DNA of 64,000 bases. It comes from Patellaria atrata CBS 101060 (Eukaryota > Ascomycota > Dothideomycetes > Patellariales > Patellariaceae). How positions within the stretch are numbered: the stretch's first letter is position 1; every line of letters starts with the position of its first letter. Made by a program: the position numbers and the translations under genes. A model generated the notes under the pieces. That model ran no database searches, was not told the origin of the DNA, and saw only the letters and a list, made by a program, of their open reading frames with translations. The stretch covers positions 371,947-435,946 of the forward strand of contig MU006102.1 of NCBI GenBank assembly GCA_010093705.1, read 5' to 3'. This document shows, piece by piece, positions 35,985-51,095 of the stretch.

Positions 35985-38900
35985 GGTAGAACTGCATCTC
36001 CTGGCAACAATGGAGGTGGGAAACAGACTAGAGGCAGATGCTTCGTTAGCGGAATGTCAGCCTCACGGAACCTTATTAGGATCAAGATATAATAACGATT
36101 AAGGTAAATGATCAAGTGCTTAGATACGTACTTTCTTTTATGGGACACAGTCTGGGTATCTATCGCATGAGGTCTACCTTATTCTTTTCCGACGGCAGTT
36201 CCACTAAGGTAGATGTTTACTGTAATTTTCCGGTTTAGATGTGTGATGTCCAAGCGTAAACAGCGAATTGCGGGTCGTAGGCTTTTCCTTGACTTCGAAA
36301 ACGAAAATGTATGCCGACGTATGAAATGAATACTCCCGTACTCCCCAGTGAAAGACTGCTAACTACTGATCTATTAACAAGAGGAGTCGACCTATATTTA
36401 TTCTAACATCAAGCGCTTCAGAGAACGATCTCGATCACGGTCTGTAGCATGTGTATTAGCTCATAATATGTTGCCTTCTTCACTGTTATCAAATGGTGGT
36501 TCGCAAATCTGGTAACCGAGAGGACCAGAGCCTCATCTTCCTGAAATTCTTGTAGGGGGTAGTCCACTCAATCTCAACTACGTGTATACGGGGCGAATTA
36601 TATTTAACAAGGCATCACTAAAATTTCATTGATAAAATTTACTTCCTACCTGAAGTCGCCGGTCAACGTTCTTGGGTTGGATAATCGACATTTCTTCTTG
36701 AACTCTAAACTGCACTTTTAACCCTTCTGCGTGAATGCCATTCCTCTATGATTGGGGGCCAAAGAGCCCAAAAAAAAATATTGTAGCGCCGAGAACCGTT
36801 TCAAATGCCTTCGAATGAATCAGCTTTGTTCGAGGCTACGAGTATTGTTCGCGTCGATTCCAAACAAGTCGAAGCACGTAGGATGGATGCCCGCCTCTGC
36901 GTTGTGTGTGGTAACTCAGCAGCAGCGTAAAATTCAAAGTAAGGCGAAATAGGTGAAGATTTGTCCAATACATTTTCCCTCTCGCTAAGTCGATGAGGCT
37001 ACAACTCCAGACGTACTAATGACATGGAACTAGAGCAAATGAGAAAGTCCACACCCAACACTATGATTGCGAGAACAAACAGAAAACTTAAGGCTTTCAG
37101 ATTCCAATAGTCGAACAACGAGAACATGTACGATCTTTCCAGGTTACTAAAACTATGTACAGTAAAACAACGCCGTAACACTAGTCTAATCGCACCACAG
37201 TGAGGGAGAGTCTCAATGCTTCCCGTGTGCGATCTACAATCACGAATCACTTTTAGCACTGCAATGACGGCCCAAACTAGGAGGGGATAGGTTGAAACAC
37301 TCAAAGGATGGTTGAGGAATGTTTACAATGAGAGGAGATGTCTTGATCGAGATTAATCGCTCCTATCCACCCGAGCTCGATCTTAAGACTAACATTCAAT
37401 TGGAATCCCGTACGTGGTGAGCTTTTGGATAACAGACTAAACCGCTGCTCTGCATGAAACGTGGCCGTAAGCACCTGGACTCATGTATACCTGGCCCCAA
37501 TAATTCTGACCCAGAAGACGAAGTAATGTAATGCGAACATAGACGATATGATACTAGTACTCCGCCGACTCTGGTTAGGATGGGCATTCTTCTATGAAAC
37601 TAACACAGTTCTGTCCGTGTGATTGAATACATTTTTCTAAGTCGCTTGGATACCGAGATTGCAACACCCGATTGTAAAGTCGGGCGAATGGCCCCCGAAA
37701 CCGTTTACGTCTGGTTCGTACAAGACAAATAAGCCCAACATTCGCGAGATCAAGATGATTTGGAGTCGATTTAAGGACTCGGAGCATCAAACAAGATGCA
37801 ACCTTTCGGGACTTAGAATTGAAGAACTAGCACAACTTTCCTTTGGCCCAACCACCTGAACGAGATGAACTGGACAAGCAACTTCCCGACCCTCGAAGTC
37901 ATAGATATCTATCAATAACACAAGATGCCAGCTAAACACTACCAACTGGTGCGCATCAGTGTTCCGACTAATGTAAACATAAGCTGTGCAAAGGCTCAGA
38001 CGTGCCCGATGGTATCGATGTGAGTGAATGAGAACAGCTCCTATTCAACTCAGCGCAATTTTCCCCTCTCGTAATTTTAAAGCTTTGGGGTAAAGATATA
38101 TTCCCACAAAGAAGGAGGATTTGATGGAGAATCTCTACGGAAAAAGGTCTAGAATGAGTACAAGTCTCTAGAGTGCAATCACCTTTATCCGTAACGTTCA
38201 TAAGCGAAACTACATTACTATGAACCACTCCTTGGATTTTTCCTAGCTCTTACACTACTGTACACATATACTTCGCGAAGAGATATACAGTAGAACGTAA
38301 ATGGGCCTAAGCACAAACATCGTTTGCCTGATCTATCGGATGTTTTCGTTGATTAAAGCCCCTTGGGTCGTGCATGAGAGTTGGAATCTGCAAAGAAAGC
38401 ACCTACACGGCGTATTGTAGCTCCTTCTGCCTACGGTAGTCTATCCGGGAGGATTATGGCCAGTGCGCGTTGATGTGGGCCTGGTGTTGATGCTAACTGA
38501 GGTGGCTCTGCATGCTACATGTACTGTAAGTGGAGTAAGGCCGCTAATAGAAGAGACATTCAGAGGGAAAGGGGCCATATGGGAGGAATTGGTTTCCTCA
38601 AATCAACAGTGAAACTGATCTCTTACTGTTGACGTTTGTCGTGAGCTCCTGTTTCTCCTTCGAAGTTGGAATAAACTTAGGTTGACTTAGCGCATTTGGG
38701 ATAGAACTAGTTCTACGCGATTCAGGAACAAGGCTGAGAAGAAGAAAGTCAGAGTCTATCCTTCCGAGGTAAGTCAAGGCAGCACCGCATCTCCATGCAT
38801 GTTGATCGCGCTTTAATGATGTCTACGAAAATGCACCAATATAACCGTCCGTTTTCGGAGAAGGCAGTAAGGCAAAAACAATCGAAGGGCACCAATACAT

Positions 38901-41900
38901 GGTAGCTAATTTCAATTCGTGATATCGTTTCATTCAGCTTCACAACGTTAGAAATCGATATCATGTTGCCTTTCCATCGCGAGTGCCAGCATACATATCC
39001 TGTATCAGTCATAGGTCGACATTACCCCTCTCGAATTCCGAGCGAAAGGAGGGAAAGGCGAGTTTGTAGTGTGTAATTGGATATGAGTAACCGATGGGAG
39101 TCGTTGAAGAGGTTACTGGCTTTGGATATTCCGTGCCCAGTTCGAATCGAGACTTATCAAGTGTGGTGCGCTTGGTTCAACACGTATGGGAAGGGACAAA
39201 GCGAGCGGAAACTAATTGTTACATTGCACAGGCCTTCTTATAGTAAATTCGAAATCATCGAGCGCTCATGGATTGCACGGCATGCACACATTTAATACGT
39301 GTCTATTATTCTAGTATCAGTAAAAGAGATATTTGAGCTGAGGTTCGTAAACGTCTCATATATTTCACTATTTCAAACGTTCTTTACATTCATTCGCATC
39401 TTACAACTAAGCGAAATTTTTTGAACCCCTCTGTGAAACTCATATCCGTTTCCTAGTTCCTGTATCATTGGGAAAAGGGATTCCGTAAATAACACGTTCC
39501 GTAATAGTCATCATATCTGTACATGTATCTCCAAAGAGATATGGTACCATTTGTTTCATCTGATCGAAATTGTTTCTATCATAGCCGACAGAAAATTGTA
39601 CTGTACGGTCTGAACTACTGTCTATTTCGATAGATTGATGTTGGCGTCAGAGTTTAAAGACAAAGATATGTACCGGTATTACTTCTCAGTTGAAGCATAC
39701 AACGGCATCAGCTAGCCTGAGAATCGGAGAATCCTTAAGGTAGCTGTTGTTTACAGAATGTGTATAGCTTTAACTGCAGTTGCAATAGGAAAACTCAAGT
39801 CAATCGTATCTTTATTTGAAGTCTATATACATATTTTAAACTTCTCTAATTTCCTACTCTGAGTATCCACTATCTTCCGGCGATGCTTATCAAGCAACTG
39901 TACTCCGTACGTGTATCTCAAAAAGGACACATCCTCCAAAAAAAAAAGAAAGAAAGATATCGTACAGAGCCTCAAGTCTTATGTGAAGTACAAGTACTCC
40001 ATAGCATTGTTCCTTCCCCTATTGTATTACTTACTTAATGCCAAGTTGAGAATTGTAGAAACTGTCCACCTGTCCACATCACCTGCTGCTTTGTATCTAT
40101 GACCTCTGTTCTGTTCTCCCTATCATTCGATATTGAGTCTAGATGCTCCGCGGTGAGTAATGATTGCGTATTGTACAACCGATATCCGGGAGATCAAAGA
40201 AGGCAAAAGTGGAGTCTCAGGCCTAGTGGTCTCTCAAGGTCTGAAATCCGAGTTCAAGTTTAAGCAATCTGGTAGTCTAGTTAGTTCTAACATTGCCGAT
40301 ATCTAGCTTTGTGAGCGGTGCAAATCATGGCGTAGGCAGCAAGGCTAAGATTACTCATTCTTAGGCCGACATAGATACAGGGTGCTACACTCGATGAAGA
40401 CCAATCATCTAGTTTCGATATGAAGTTCTGATCCCCAAGAACCGGTCCTACGCTGTGAAAGGGAAAGTCATGCTAGCCTAGATTTAGCAATTCTCTCGCA
40501 CTAGTCACCATTTAAACATACTACTAGAACTACATGAGGGACTCCGTAGCTTATGGGTCAATAATGTTTTACGTGCACCACATCTGACGTTACCGCATGA
40601 CTCTCTGGTCTCGTTCTTAGGAAGCTAGGCTAAGGGTCGGTGGGTATCTTAAGAGGCACAGATGTATAAGCGGAGAGACCTATCACACATTTATATAGTT
40701 CACCAGTTGCCTTTTTATCTTACACACCGTATCTCCCTTCTCACAAAGGATCAGATGGCGTCTTCTCAACCCTATAATTTTACTAAACCCGGCCCCCACA
40801 AACAAGCGGGGCAATGAAGGCTACGTAGAAAGCATTCCAGCGCTCCGGAAAGATCCCCCAATTCTTTCATGCAAAGGAAAAGTTTATCTTCGACACTATG
40901 TTTTCCCCATAACCGCCCTTTCCCACTATATAAAGGCTGAAAACCGCTTCTGTGACTACCTGCCGTGTTTGCCCTGCTCCACTCCTCCGTTCCCAGCAAT
41001 GAGACGACTCCCTAGCAGACCTCGTGCTTCCATCCTCTACCTATCCCGTTGGACATACCATGGTATATTTGCTTATTATGCCTTAGGGCAATATCGAGAT
41101 CATGAGCTTCCTGCGCAAAGGGGCGGATATGGAAGGATGGGCGAGCAGAGAGGAATCCGTCGATTTGCGGCAATGCAGAGTAATTATGTCCTCAGTTTGA
41201 TTTTGGGCTTGTTTGCCTACAGATGATGTCCACCGAATGAGGAACTTTTTGCGAGTGATACGAGGGTTGTTGTATTTCCGGCGCTTTGTAGCCTTGTGGA
41301 GCTTGAGGACCTCGAGGGGTAATTATGCAAGGCTTTCCGTGGGGATATGTCCATGGCCTCTTTCTCCATGAACACCCCTAATCCTTTTACAACCACTTGT
41401 CAGTATACATTTTATGGTCCCCAGGTACAGTTGAGAGAGACTATTCGTCCTGGAAGGACTTTGCCATAGGTTAGATCTGAGTTCATTCGTTCATGTTGTT
41501 GAGGAAATTCTAGTCTAGAGTTAGTATCTTTCATAATTATCTTATGTCTTAGTCGTTGTGTTTTCGGTCACTCTGTCAAATTTTCATTGGGACATTCCTC
41601 GATCAAGATATACGCGGAGTTGGAACGATATTTGAATTGGCAAAAGACACGTGTTAAGAGACCAATTTCTCCGTACTGTATTGTACAGTACCACCATTCA
41701 TGCTTTCTCTTCTAAACTGGATTATCCATATTTTCAAGACTAAGTTTCGAAAGACATCTACATTAATAACTATAAAATGGCGGTGATATACTGTACAACA
41801 CCGAAGTCGTGAATTCAAATTCAGGGGCCACTTGTCAGACCTTAGTGTGGTGGACCATAACATTATCCTCAGAAAGACCATGAATCTCAGTGTTTTCCTT

Positions 41901-42986
41901 TCTCCCGAAGTTCATCTCCGCTCTTGTAGTAGCTGCCATCCCTCAGTTGTTGTACTGTACACTTGAGCCTCTGCTCTCGGATCCCGGCCAGCTCATACAT
42001 TCCGTTCTCCTTCCGCTTCAAGCTCCCATAGAACTACCCGCCGGGCATTATTTCACACATTCCCCCTTTCGTCAACTCCATCGGTCCCTTAGAGTCCGCC
42101 CAACGCGTATATTTCCCCTTATCTAATCTCTCTTTCCGTACCGTACAGTATGCTCCAACTGCACCATACAACAAACTAATCCTACAATTGACCCAATTGG
42201 CTACAATCCGCTCATCTGTATAAACCATACATTGTAAGTATACTCATCCCCATTGTTCATATTCTCCACCCTTTGAATTGACTCTGGGTGAACTTCCTCT
42301 GTGGTGGGTTTCCGTTCGGTGGGGGTATGCTCGTTCAGTACCGTATAGTCTTTTGACGGTTGAGTCTTCAGTAAAGTTTAGTCATTTTGTCCAGCCCACC
42401 CAATCCCTTCCGCACCACTGGTACACCAGCCGTCAGCAACCCACGTCCAACAGAACAGGTGCAAGAAGCTAAATCAATATCTATATAATTGGTATCTAAA
42501 CACGTCATAAACATCATAAACACCACCTCCTTTCCAACATGGGTACACGTAAACAAATAGAAGCCGCTTCGTTAAATGCTATGCGCTATATCCAATCCAT
42601 GCTCCGTTACAACCAGACTGCTATTCCAATATGGTGGCATAGATCCAACTCCTCCGACGAACCCAGATTATCACTTGGATAGATGAGGTTTTTGAGGGTT
42701 TGATTACCCAGTAAGTGGCCGTGCATAAGACCTGGTATGACGCCGTCGAGATATCAAACCACGGACGCCGAACAAGCATCTCGTGCGTGTCTCTGACGAC
42801 CTATCTTCGAGAACTGTCCCATCAAGTTAAACTATACAATCTTATCCGAACCACTATGCCTTAAAACTGTCCCACAGGATCCTCATCTTCCGCATTGGTG
42901 GAAGTCCTACGACCACTCCTAGCCGCGCCAGCCGGTTCGTCGTAATAAACTGTAGGACCAATGAGTACAAAGATATCGAGCGTTTG
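35985..42986. other. 7-kb gene desert
   Basis: No gene could be supported. Short minus-strand frames between 36999 and 38228 include FSVEILHQILLLC, which resembles an F-box start, and may be remnants of one decayed gene. A 75-codon ATG frame at 40999-41226 lies about 65 bp after a TATATAAAGG box (40929) and is a weak small-protein candidate. Perfect or near-perfect GTACTGTAC palindromes occur at 39598, 41673-41691 and 41951, and TAGAACTAGTTCTA at 38702. No terminal repeats or transposase pieces were seen. Confidence 0.4.
41673..41691. repeat. Inverted repeat GTACTGTA-TTG-TACAGTAC
   Basis: Eight-base perfect arms around a three-base centre. It belongs to the dispersed TGTACTGTACA palindrome set. 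Confidence 0.8.
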
Positions 42987-44755
42987 TCAAATTTGAAACT
43001 CACCGTGCGGCTTCACAAACCACGTACACGTAAAAGCAACAGCGAAGGTCACGGTTAAGCATAAGAAGACTGTTTGTGTGAACTTGCCGACCGTGACGCT
43101 GTAAATGCCCTGAAAGATTGTCGGAGCGATGATGCGGGCGCAGGCGTGTAGTAGTCCTGTTGCACCGAGTAGTTGTCCCGTTTGGTTAGACGATACATGT
43201 TTCGTCAAGGCCGAGGTGATAGTGGGAGAGGCCATACCTCCTATTCCACCGATGACTCCGGAAATGGTGAACAGTAGACCGGTGCGGGAGACCGTGTATC
43301 CTAGGTATGCTAGAGTGTCGAAGAAAACTGCTATCCGGATGATGGATAGGTCGAGAAGGTCAGAGCCCATGTTGCCATGCGGGTTACTTCTTCTTTTATG
43401 GAAAATGCGCGTCACGAGCGGCAAGACTAGCAGGAGACATGAGACGCGACAGGCATTGACGATGGAGACGAAACGGGAGGATTCGAATGTGGTCCAGCCA
43501 AATTGGAAGTTGGAGTAGATAACGACTACCGTCATCGCACTCATGGCAATGCCGAATATTGTGAAATCAACACCGGCAAGTAGCAATAGGTTTCTCCGCA
43601 GTGCAGGACTAGAGCCTTCTCCCGTTGGATATAAAACCTTAAGGGGTTCTATCAAATTAATATGCCGCAATTGATTGATCCAGTCGGACGATGGGCCCTG
43701 TGCTTCACGATGAGCCCGATGCTTTTCTCGGGCTTCATGTTGACGAGACTTTGACAAGGATTCTGGAATCAGAAGGGCGAGGAAGAGCATGAAGGATAGG
43801 TGAGCTCCTAGCGCAACATAAAAGATACTGAGGATAGAACCAGTGCATTTTACGACGTATGCGGCAATGATTGGACCGACAGCGATACCAGTAAATAGAC
43901 TGCCATGGAAGTACCCAAACGCAACATTGCGATTAGCTGGAGGAGTGCAGTCAGTTGCGTATGCATATGATAATGCCATGCTAGTGATGAAGGAGCCGCA
44001 GATACCATCGATAGCATAGCCGAAAAGGATCCAGTCGACCGAGACCTGGTCCGGATATTTACCTGCTATAATAGTTACAACTTCGGTTGCAAGTAAGCCC
44101 GCTGATGATAGTAACAAGATAGGTTTCCTGCCATAGCGGTCGGACAATGCACCGAGTTTTGGACTTGTCAAGGCGCATAGTATACCCATGATTAGGTTGC
44201 CGTATAGAGTAAACTGAGATACACGCGATTGTACTTCAGGAATTCGACATTGGGGGTTCTCCCCCCCGAAAACAACTGGCATGATCGTCATATTTGGGTC
44301 TTGGAGAACCTGTTCTGCTAAGTATTGCTTGCAGATAAGCTCAAGTATGAGATTGATCTTAGGCACGATAATGCCACCAAAGGCAAGCATTGCGATTATA
44401 TATGGAGGGACCACCCAATATATCTTGAGCCAAGTTAGTTCAACAGCTTTATGAATATATGAGGATTGGCGCTTACAGAGGGCCTTTTGTACCAAGGCAA
44501 CTGATCCAAATATGCTCGTCCATCCCATTCCTCCTCATCGACGGATTCATTATCACCGCTGAGAGACCCATTTTTTGGGAGCAAGGGAGTCTCTTCAGAC
44601 CAGTTCTGTTTTCCAGTAAACGGGTGTAGTCCTCCAGTGGTAGCTGTCACCACGTTTTCTCCACCAGTAGTGTTATGTCCCGAACTCGAACCTGCGAACT
44701 CTGGGCGAAGTCCGGAGACTCTCTCCTCTGCAGCGAAGGGAGCGCCGTCCTGCAT
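42987..44755 (-). CDS. MFS transporter
   Basis: Two exons, 44477-44755 and 42987-44423, with a 53-bp intron (GTAAGC, CTCAAG) in phase 0; 571 residues. The N-terminal 90 residues are hydrophilic and acidic (SGDNESVDEEEWDGRAYLDQ). About twelve membrane helices follow. The MFS A motif GALSDRYGRKPILL sits between helices 2 and 3. A long first outer loop with paired cysteines (ICKQYL..NPQCRIPEV) and a charged central cytoplasmic loop (SRQHEAREKHRAHREAQG) are present. The pattern resembles the fungal group related to tetracycline-type and SLC46 transporters. The substrate is unknown. The gene is separated by 0.7 kb from the convergently placed-same-strand ferrochelatase gene, with no sign of a cluster. 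Confidence 0.88.
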
Positions 44756-45436
44756 GTTTAGTAAGATATATCGGTTCGAGCACTACCTAGGTGGGGCGAT
44801 GGAGAGAGTCTGGAGTGCACAGTATGGTAGCGTTCGCCATAGATATTGGGAGGACGAAGATGGTCAATGTCGTAGGAATCCCACTGTTGATAAAATGTAT
44901 ATCTTGATTATTAGGGCCGTACAGGAAGGGAGATGGACGCGATTGGTTATACTGGGAATATAGTAAACGTCAACAGTCGCGGCCTCGGGTGTTGCTTGAT
45001 AATCGCTGTCAGATCTTGTTGGCCCACTATGAAACGGAATGCGGATAGTATAGAATCCGAGTAATTGACTCATCTAAGTATTAAGGTATTCTCAAGAGAC
45101 GCGATACCTCATATATATCAGCAAGTCTTTTCCTCTTACCTATACATTTTTCATTGCGCTGAATTGGAATTTCAAAGTTATCGCGTCCAGAATCTGTACG
45201 AGCGGACGTGCATATCGATGACGCTATTGTCGGTGTTTCAGGTTGTAGCAACGGAATACTTGCACGCTGTCGCCGGACCGTGCCATGGATGTTACTGCAT
45301 ATCAAACGTGAACTTATACATGACATAGTTTTGCAAAAACAAATATTTCGTGACTTGATAGCCTTGATAAAAGTGCTGTACAAATGCTACTATATATATA
45401 CACTTTACATAAGGTAACCGTCATTCCGCCGGCTTT
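44756..45436. other. Intergenic between MFS and ferrochelatase genes
   Basis: No gene seen in 0.7 kb. It holds the promoter of the MFS gene, which is transcribed leftward, and the 3' flank of ferrochelatase. Confidence 0.5.
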
Positions 45437-46836
<1,400 letters not shown>

Positions 46837-47937
46837 TGGGGTTACTGAAGGGCTATTTTGATGCACGATTGCGACTCAAACAGATTCGATGTGAGGGTAG
46901 GACATCATTTTCTCATCTTGACCTTGCTCGTGAGCAAATTCATTAAAAAGATCTGGATTTCTAGACGATGTGTACTTTCAAGCATGTCATCGATGCGGCG
47001 ACACTATGACTTGTGGCGATGAATCGGTCTTTTACCGCCCGAAAACGCCAAGTGGCAGATCATCAATAACTTAAAATCAGACGAGATGCGACCACGCGAT
47101 GAAGATCCAAGAGGTCACACTTCCAAAACCTTAATAACTCCTTCATCCTCTTGCAAAGACGAGGTCCGTAGGCAGTATGGTATGAGGTCGCATTCATTAC
47201 TTAGGTTACAATGTACACGAAATTGAGCTTCGACCTTTACTATACACCCTTGAAAGCTCGATACGATGCCGAAGTTGACAGTATACCAGCAAATATACTA
47301 AATAAAGTGTACAGGGCCGTAAGGATAGCGGATCATGATTAAGAACGAGATGCTCTCGTCTACCTTAGCGTACTCCAATTCAGATTCTCATTCTCTACTA
47401 TCCCATCCATTGGAAGAACCTGAGATAAGCCGCCAACAACGGACAGTAGTAGGAAAGGTTTATTATTAGGAGTGTTGTCTCTATGAAACAATGCCAAATA
47501 CCATACTCCCTTGGGAAGTGCTCTCTATCATGGCCCTTTACACCCAATATAATGAGAAATTGACAAAGAGGGGATTATCATTATATTTGAAATGCTCCTC
47601 TCCGCTCATTCGATGACAGAATGCGGCAAGTCTCCGCGATCTGCTTAGTTTTAGCTCCACCTGACCGGCCTAATAACTACGACATCGAAGTTTCAAACCC
47701 GCTGACATATAACACCAAAGCAGACCACGCTGCCATTCCGCTTATTACGACAGTCTGTATTGAAAAGGCACAATGGCTCAGTCTTTCACGAGAAAAATTT
47801 TCAAGTCCGTTGTCCTAATTCAGCCAAAGAATTGATTTTTTTTTTTTTAAAAAAAAAAAATAAAAACAAAAAGAAAAAGAAAAAGGAACTCTTATTGGCC
47901 CCTATTCTGAAATTGAAACCACCAGAAAGTTTGCACT
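46837..47937. promoter_or_regulatory. Divergent promoter region between ferrochelatase and MFS genes
   Basis: The two genes point away from each other across 1.1 kb. No gene is seen. Just before the MFS start lies a T13-A12 block (47836-47860) followed by an A-rich stretch to 47885, a typical nucleosome-excluding poly(dA:dT) element. Confidence 0.5.
47836..47885. repeat. T13A12 palindromic homopolymer block and A-rich tract
   Basis: Thirteen T are followed directly by twelve A and then by A4-5 runs separated by single other bases. It lies 53-102 bp before the ATG of the MFS gene at 47938. Confidence 0.85.
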
Positions 47938-49599
47938 ATGCCAGAAATCGAAGAAGAGAAGGTCTCTTCCATTGGCGATGACCAGTATGACGACGAAAGT
48001 TACCCACCGGGCGTCGCCTCAGACGAAGAAAAAGCTAAAGACCTAACGCGAGGGAGCTCTCATATTTCTATCGCCGAGACGCTTTCTCTTCCTCATGAGA
48101 TCGCTTTCGTTGCTGTCGTTTGTATGGCACAAGCTATGACGCAGGCGGGATTGGCTCAATGCCTGAGTATCCTTCGCGTGGTTGGAGATTCTATGGGATT
48201 GTCAAATACTAGCGAGCTAAGCTGGCTGATAGCGTCCTACAGCTTGACTGTTGGAACTTTCATCCTATTTGCGGGACGGCTAGGGGACCTGTTTGGGTAT
48301 AAGAAGATGATCCTAATCGGATTCTCCTGGTTTTCTGTTTGGTCAATGATCGCGGGCTTGAGTGTCTACTCAAATTATGTGCTATTCAACTTTGCTCGTA
48401 AGTCCAAAACTACCCACTCATACCGTGTTTAGCATACATGATATACTACTGGATATAGAGATGGTTTCCTTTGTAAATGAGGTCAACTAACAAGTACAGG
48501 TGCATCTCAAGGACTGGGACCAGCCATCCTCCTCCCAAACGCTTTGGCAATCCTTGGAGCAACCTACCGTCCAGGACCAAGAAAAGCCATGGTATTCGCT
48601 ATATTCGGTGCAACTGCACCAGGTGGTGCCGTCCTGGGAGCGACTTTCGCAGCCCTACTAGCACTTGAATGGTGGCCCTGGGCATTTTTCGCCTTTGCCA
48701 TCGTCCTCGCCGTACTCGTCGTCCTGAGCTACTTAATAATCCCCTCACCCCCTCCGGCACCGTTATCCAACGAACCCTTAAGTGAGAAGCTACATGACCT
48801 TGACCTTCCCGGAGCGATTACTGGGATCCTGGCTCTGGTCCTGATCAACTTCGCCTGGAACCAAGCACCCATCGTCGGTTGGTCGACACCGTACGTTTAT
48901 ATCATTCTCATCCTTGGCCTTCTCTTTGTTCCAGTTTTCTTCTTCATCGAGCTTCGTGTTGCTCGCAAACCACTGATTCCACTACATGCCCTAAATACCG
49001 ATGTCGCCTTCGTCTTGGGATGTGTTGCCTGTGGCTGGGGCTGTTTCGGCATCTGGGCACTCTATGTCTGGCAATTCTTCTTGGAAGCCCGCCATGCATC
49101 TCCACTTCTAGCGTCCGGGTATTTCTCCCCCGCCGCTGTCTCCGGCGCTTGTGCTGCCGTAATTACCGGGTTCTTGCTCGGCCGACTCAGACCTGCGACC
49201 GTGATGATAATGGCACTGACCGCTTTCACCGTTGGCTCGATCATCATCGCAACAGCGCCAGTTGATCAGTCCTACTGGGCCCAGTGTTTCGTCAACATGG
49301 TCATCATGCCCTTTGGAATGGACATGAGCTTTCCCGCCGCAACATTGATTCTGAGTAATGCAGTGGGCAAAGAACATCAAGGGATCGCAGCGAGCTTGGT
49401 GAATACGGTGGTCAATTACAGTATCTCTTTGGGTCTGGGGTTTGCGGGGACTGTGGAGGTGCATGTGAATAATGGGGGCCATACGACTGAGGACTTGCTG
49501 AAGGGATATAGGGGAGCGTGGTATGTGGGTATTGGACTCGCGGGCCTGGGGATGGTGATTAGTTTGATATATAGCTTGAATACTAGGCGAAGCAAATAG
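47938..49599 (+). CDS. MFS transporter, DHA2-like (Atr1/Amf1 type)
   Basis: Two exons, 47938-48397 and 48500-49599, with a 102-bp intron (GTAAGT, GTACAG); 519 residues. After an acidic N-terminus of about 55 residues come 13-14 membrane helices. Marks of the family: LSWLIASYSLTVGTFILFAG with GRLGDLFGYKKMIL (A motif), ASQGLGPAILLPNALAILGA, the helix-5 antiporter motif GATAPGGAVLGATFAALLAL, and WPWAFFAFAI. The whole resembles the Atr1/YOR378W group, which exports boron, aminotriazole or ammonium in yeast. The substrate here is unknown. The gene is divergent from ferrochelatase. Confidence 0.9.
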
Positions 49600-51095
49600 A
49601 TATCGCTTCCTTCGTTGTAGAACTGCTAAGCTGGGTACGGTTGCTCTTTTATTGACCTCCTGCTGCACTGTACGTAATCAATTAAACTGTACGGAATGCC
49701 TGCAAGCTGTTCGAGTCTCGATCCTGTACATGTGGAAAAGGTATGGAAGATTTTGCTTTCATGGCCTCCTGCTCGTGCCACAAGCATGGCGATCAGTTGT
49801 AACAATACAAATAAATGACTTCTCTAAATTCGTTCCGACTACCGTCCTCCTTCGTATATCAAATAATTTTCCTATGGTATCATGCTGTAGATTGAAGGTC
49901 CCAATCCGGTAAATGGTGAAATTACCATTTTAGGTCTAGTACCATCTAGAGCTATAAACGTCTACCTCCATGAACTTTCCATTCATCAACTTCACTCTAT
50001 TGTCAATACTTGCGTATCGCTATCTATGTAGGAAATGCACAAAATAGCTAGAGACCACTTATAGCTTCGTATAAGTTATATCGGGCTATATACAATCTAC
50101 CTTAGGTGAACCATAACCAAATTTTGTAATCCTTAGTTTCAGGTTAGGATAGAGTCGACAAGAGTGGCTTTCAAGTTCTCAGTTTGTTCCGTTATTTTCT
50201 TCTCATTTGAATTTTTTAGTTTACTTCCCATGCGGTTATTATTTTCTTTTTATCATGGTCGGGAATATAGGACTTCGACCGCTAGGACAGCACTGATGTA
50301 TAATGGGGTCTGAAGTGGATACGGTAATATCATCATTACCTTAAGGTAGAGTAACTCCGTCTCTCGAAAAGGGGAAGAACGAATTGTTCTACATCGCCGT
50401 TAACCTTCCAAAAACACTACGTCGCCCTTTTCTCGAAATGTATACTGGAATGATACTGTGGCATCTTCCAGGTCACAGGGCACTTTTTCTTCGTTTCTGT
50501 GTACCATATCTCCTTCATTGAAACTGACAGTTCATTCCGAGTAAGACTACAATGGACTGCCGGTGTCCTCAAGCTTTTGGGTTCAACCCAACTTGCCGGT
50601 ACTCGGCCAGAAAGCGGATGCCGGCCTGAGTGCTCTTGCGCTCAAACATATGCTCTTACCGTTTGTCGGTGGTAAGATGGAAGTATTAGATCACTCTTGC
50701 AAGAAAGAACAGCACGAAGGACTTCCATTTCCCTTACATATCCTCTCATCTCTTATTTGAAACCTCAACTTCTCTTCCTCGCGCCAGTCTTTGTAACCAT
50801 AGGCTGTTCGTCGCCTTCCAGACCTCGACTTTCCTCTTCGCCAGTATTGTCTGATCCGACACCGTTCATTGCTCTCAATATATGTTGATTACTGTTCACA
50901 CACGAGCCATAGCTGTTTATACTCGCCTTATTACTGCTCGCACCCGCTTTATTCTGATCACTCACCGCTCATACTGCTCACACGCGAGTTGAACTGTCCA
51001 TACACCGCATTAAGACAACTCTTCTTTGCACCAAGATATCAACGTTGACTATAGCTTATTTATAAGTGAGGAATTGTGGACCTTTGTCTTCCAAC
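49600..51095. other. Intergenic between MFS and DUF300 genes
   Basis: No supported gene in 1.5 kb. It contains ACTGTACG at 49666. At 50890-51000 there are imperfect repeats of ACTGCTCRCACSCG-like units. A 65-codon frame at 50563-50760 lacks any motif. Confidence 0.45.

Noticed and set aside
39140-39148. GTTCGAATC, the core of a tRNA B box
   Set aside because: No matching A box or foldable acceptor, D and anticodon arms lie at the right distance. No tRNA, rRNA or snRNA gene was found anywhere in the window by eye.
28464-42986. Search for LTR, LINE or DNA-transposon remains in the two deserts
   Set aside because: No reverse transcriptase, integrase or transposase motifs and no terminal repeats were seen by eye; a repeat library search would be needed to exclude old decayed copies.
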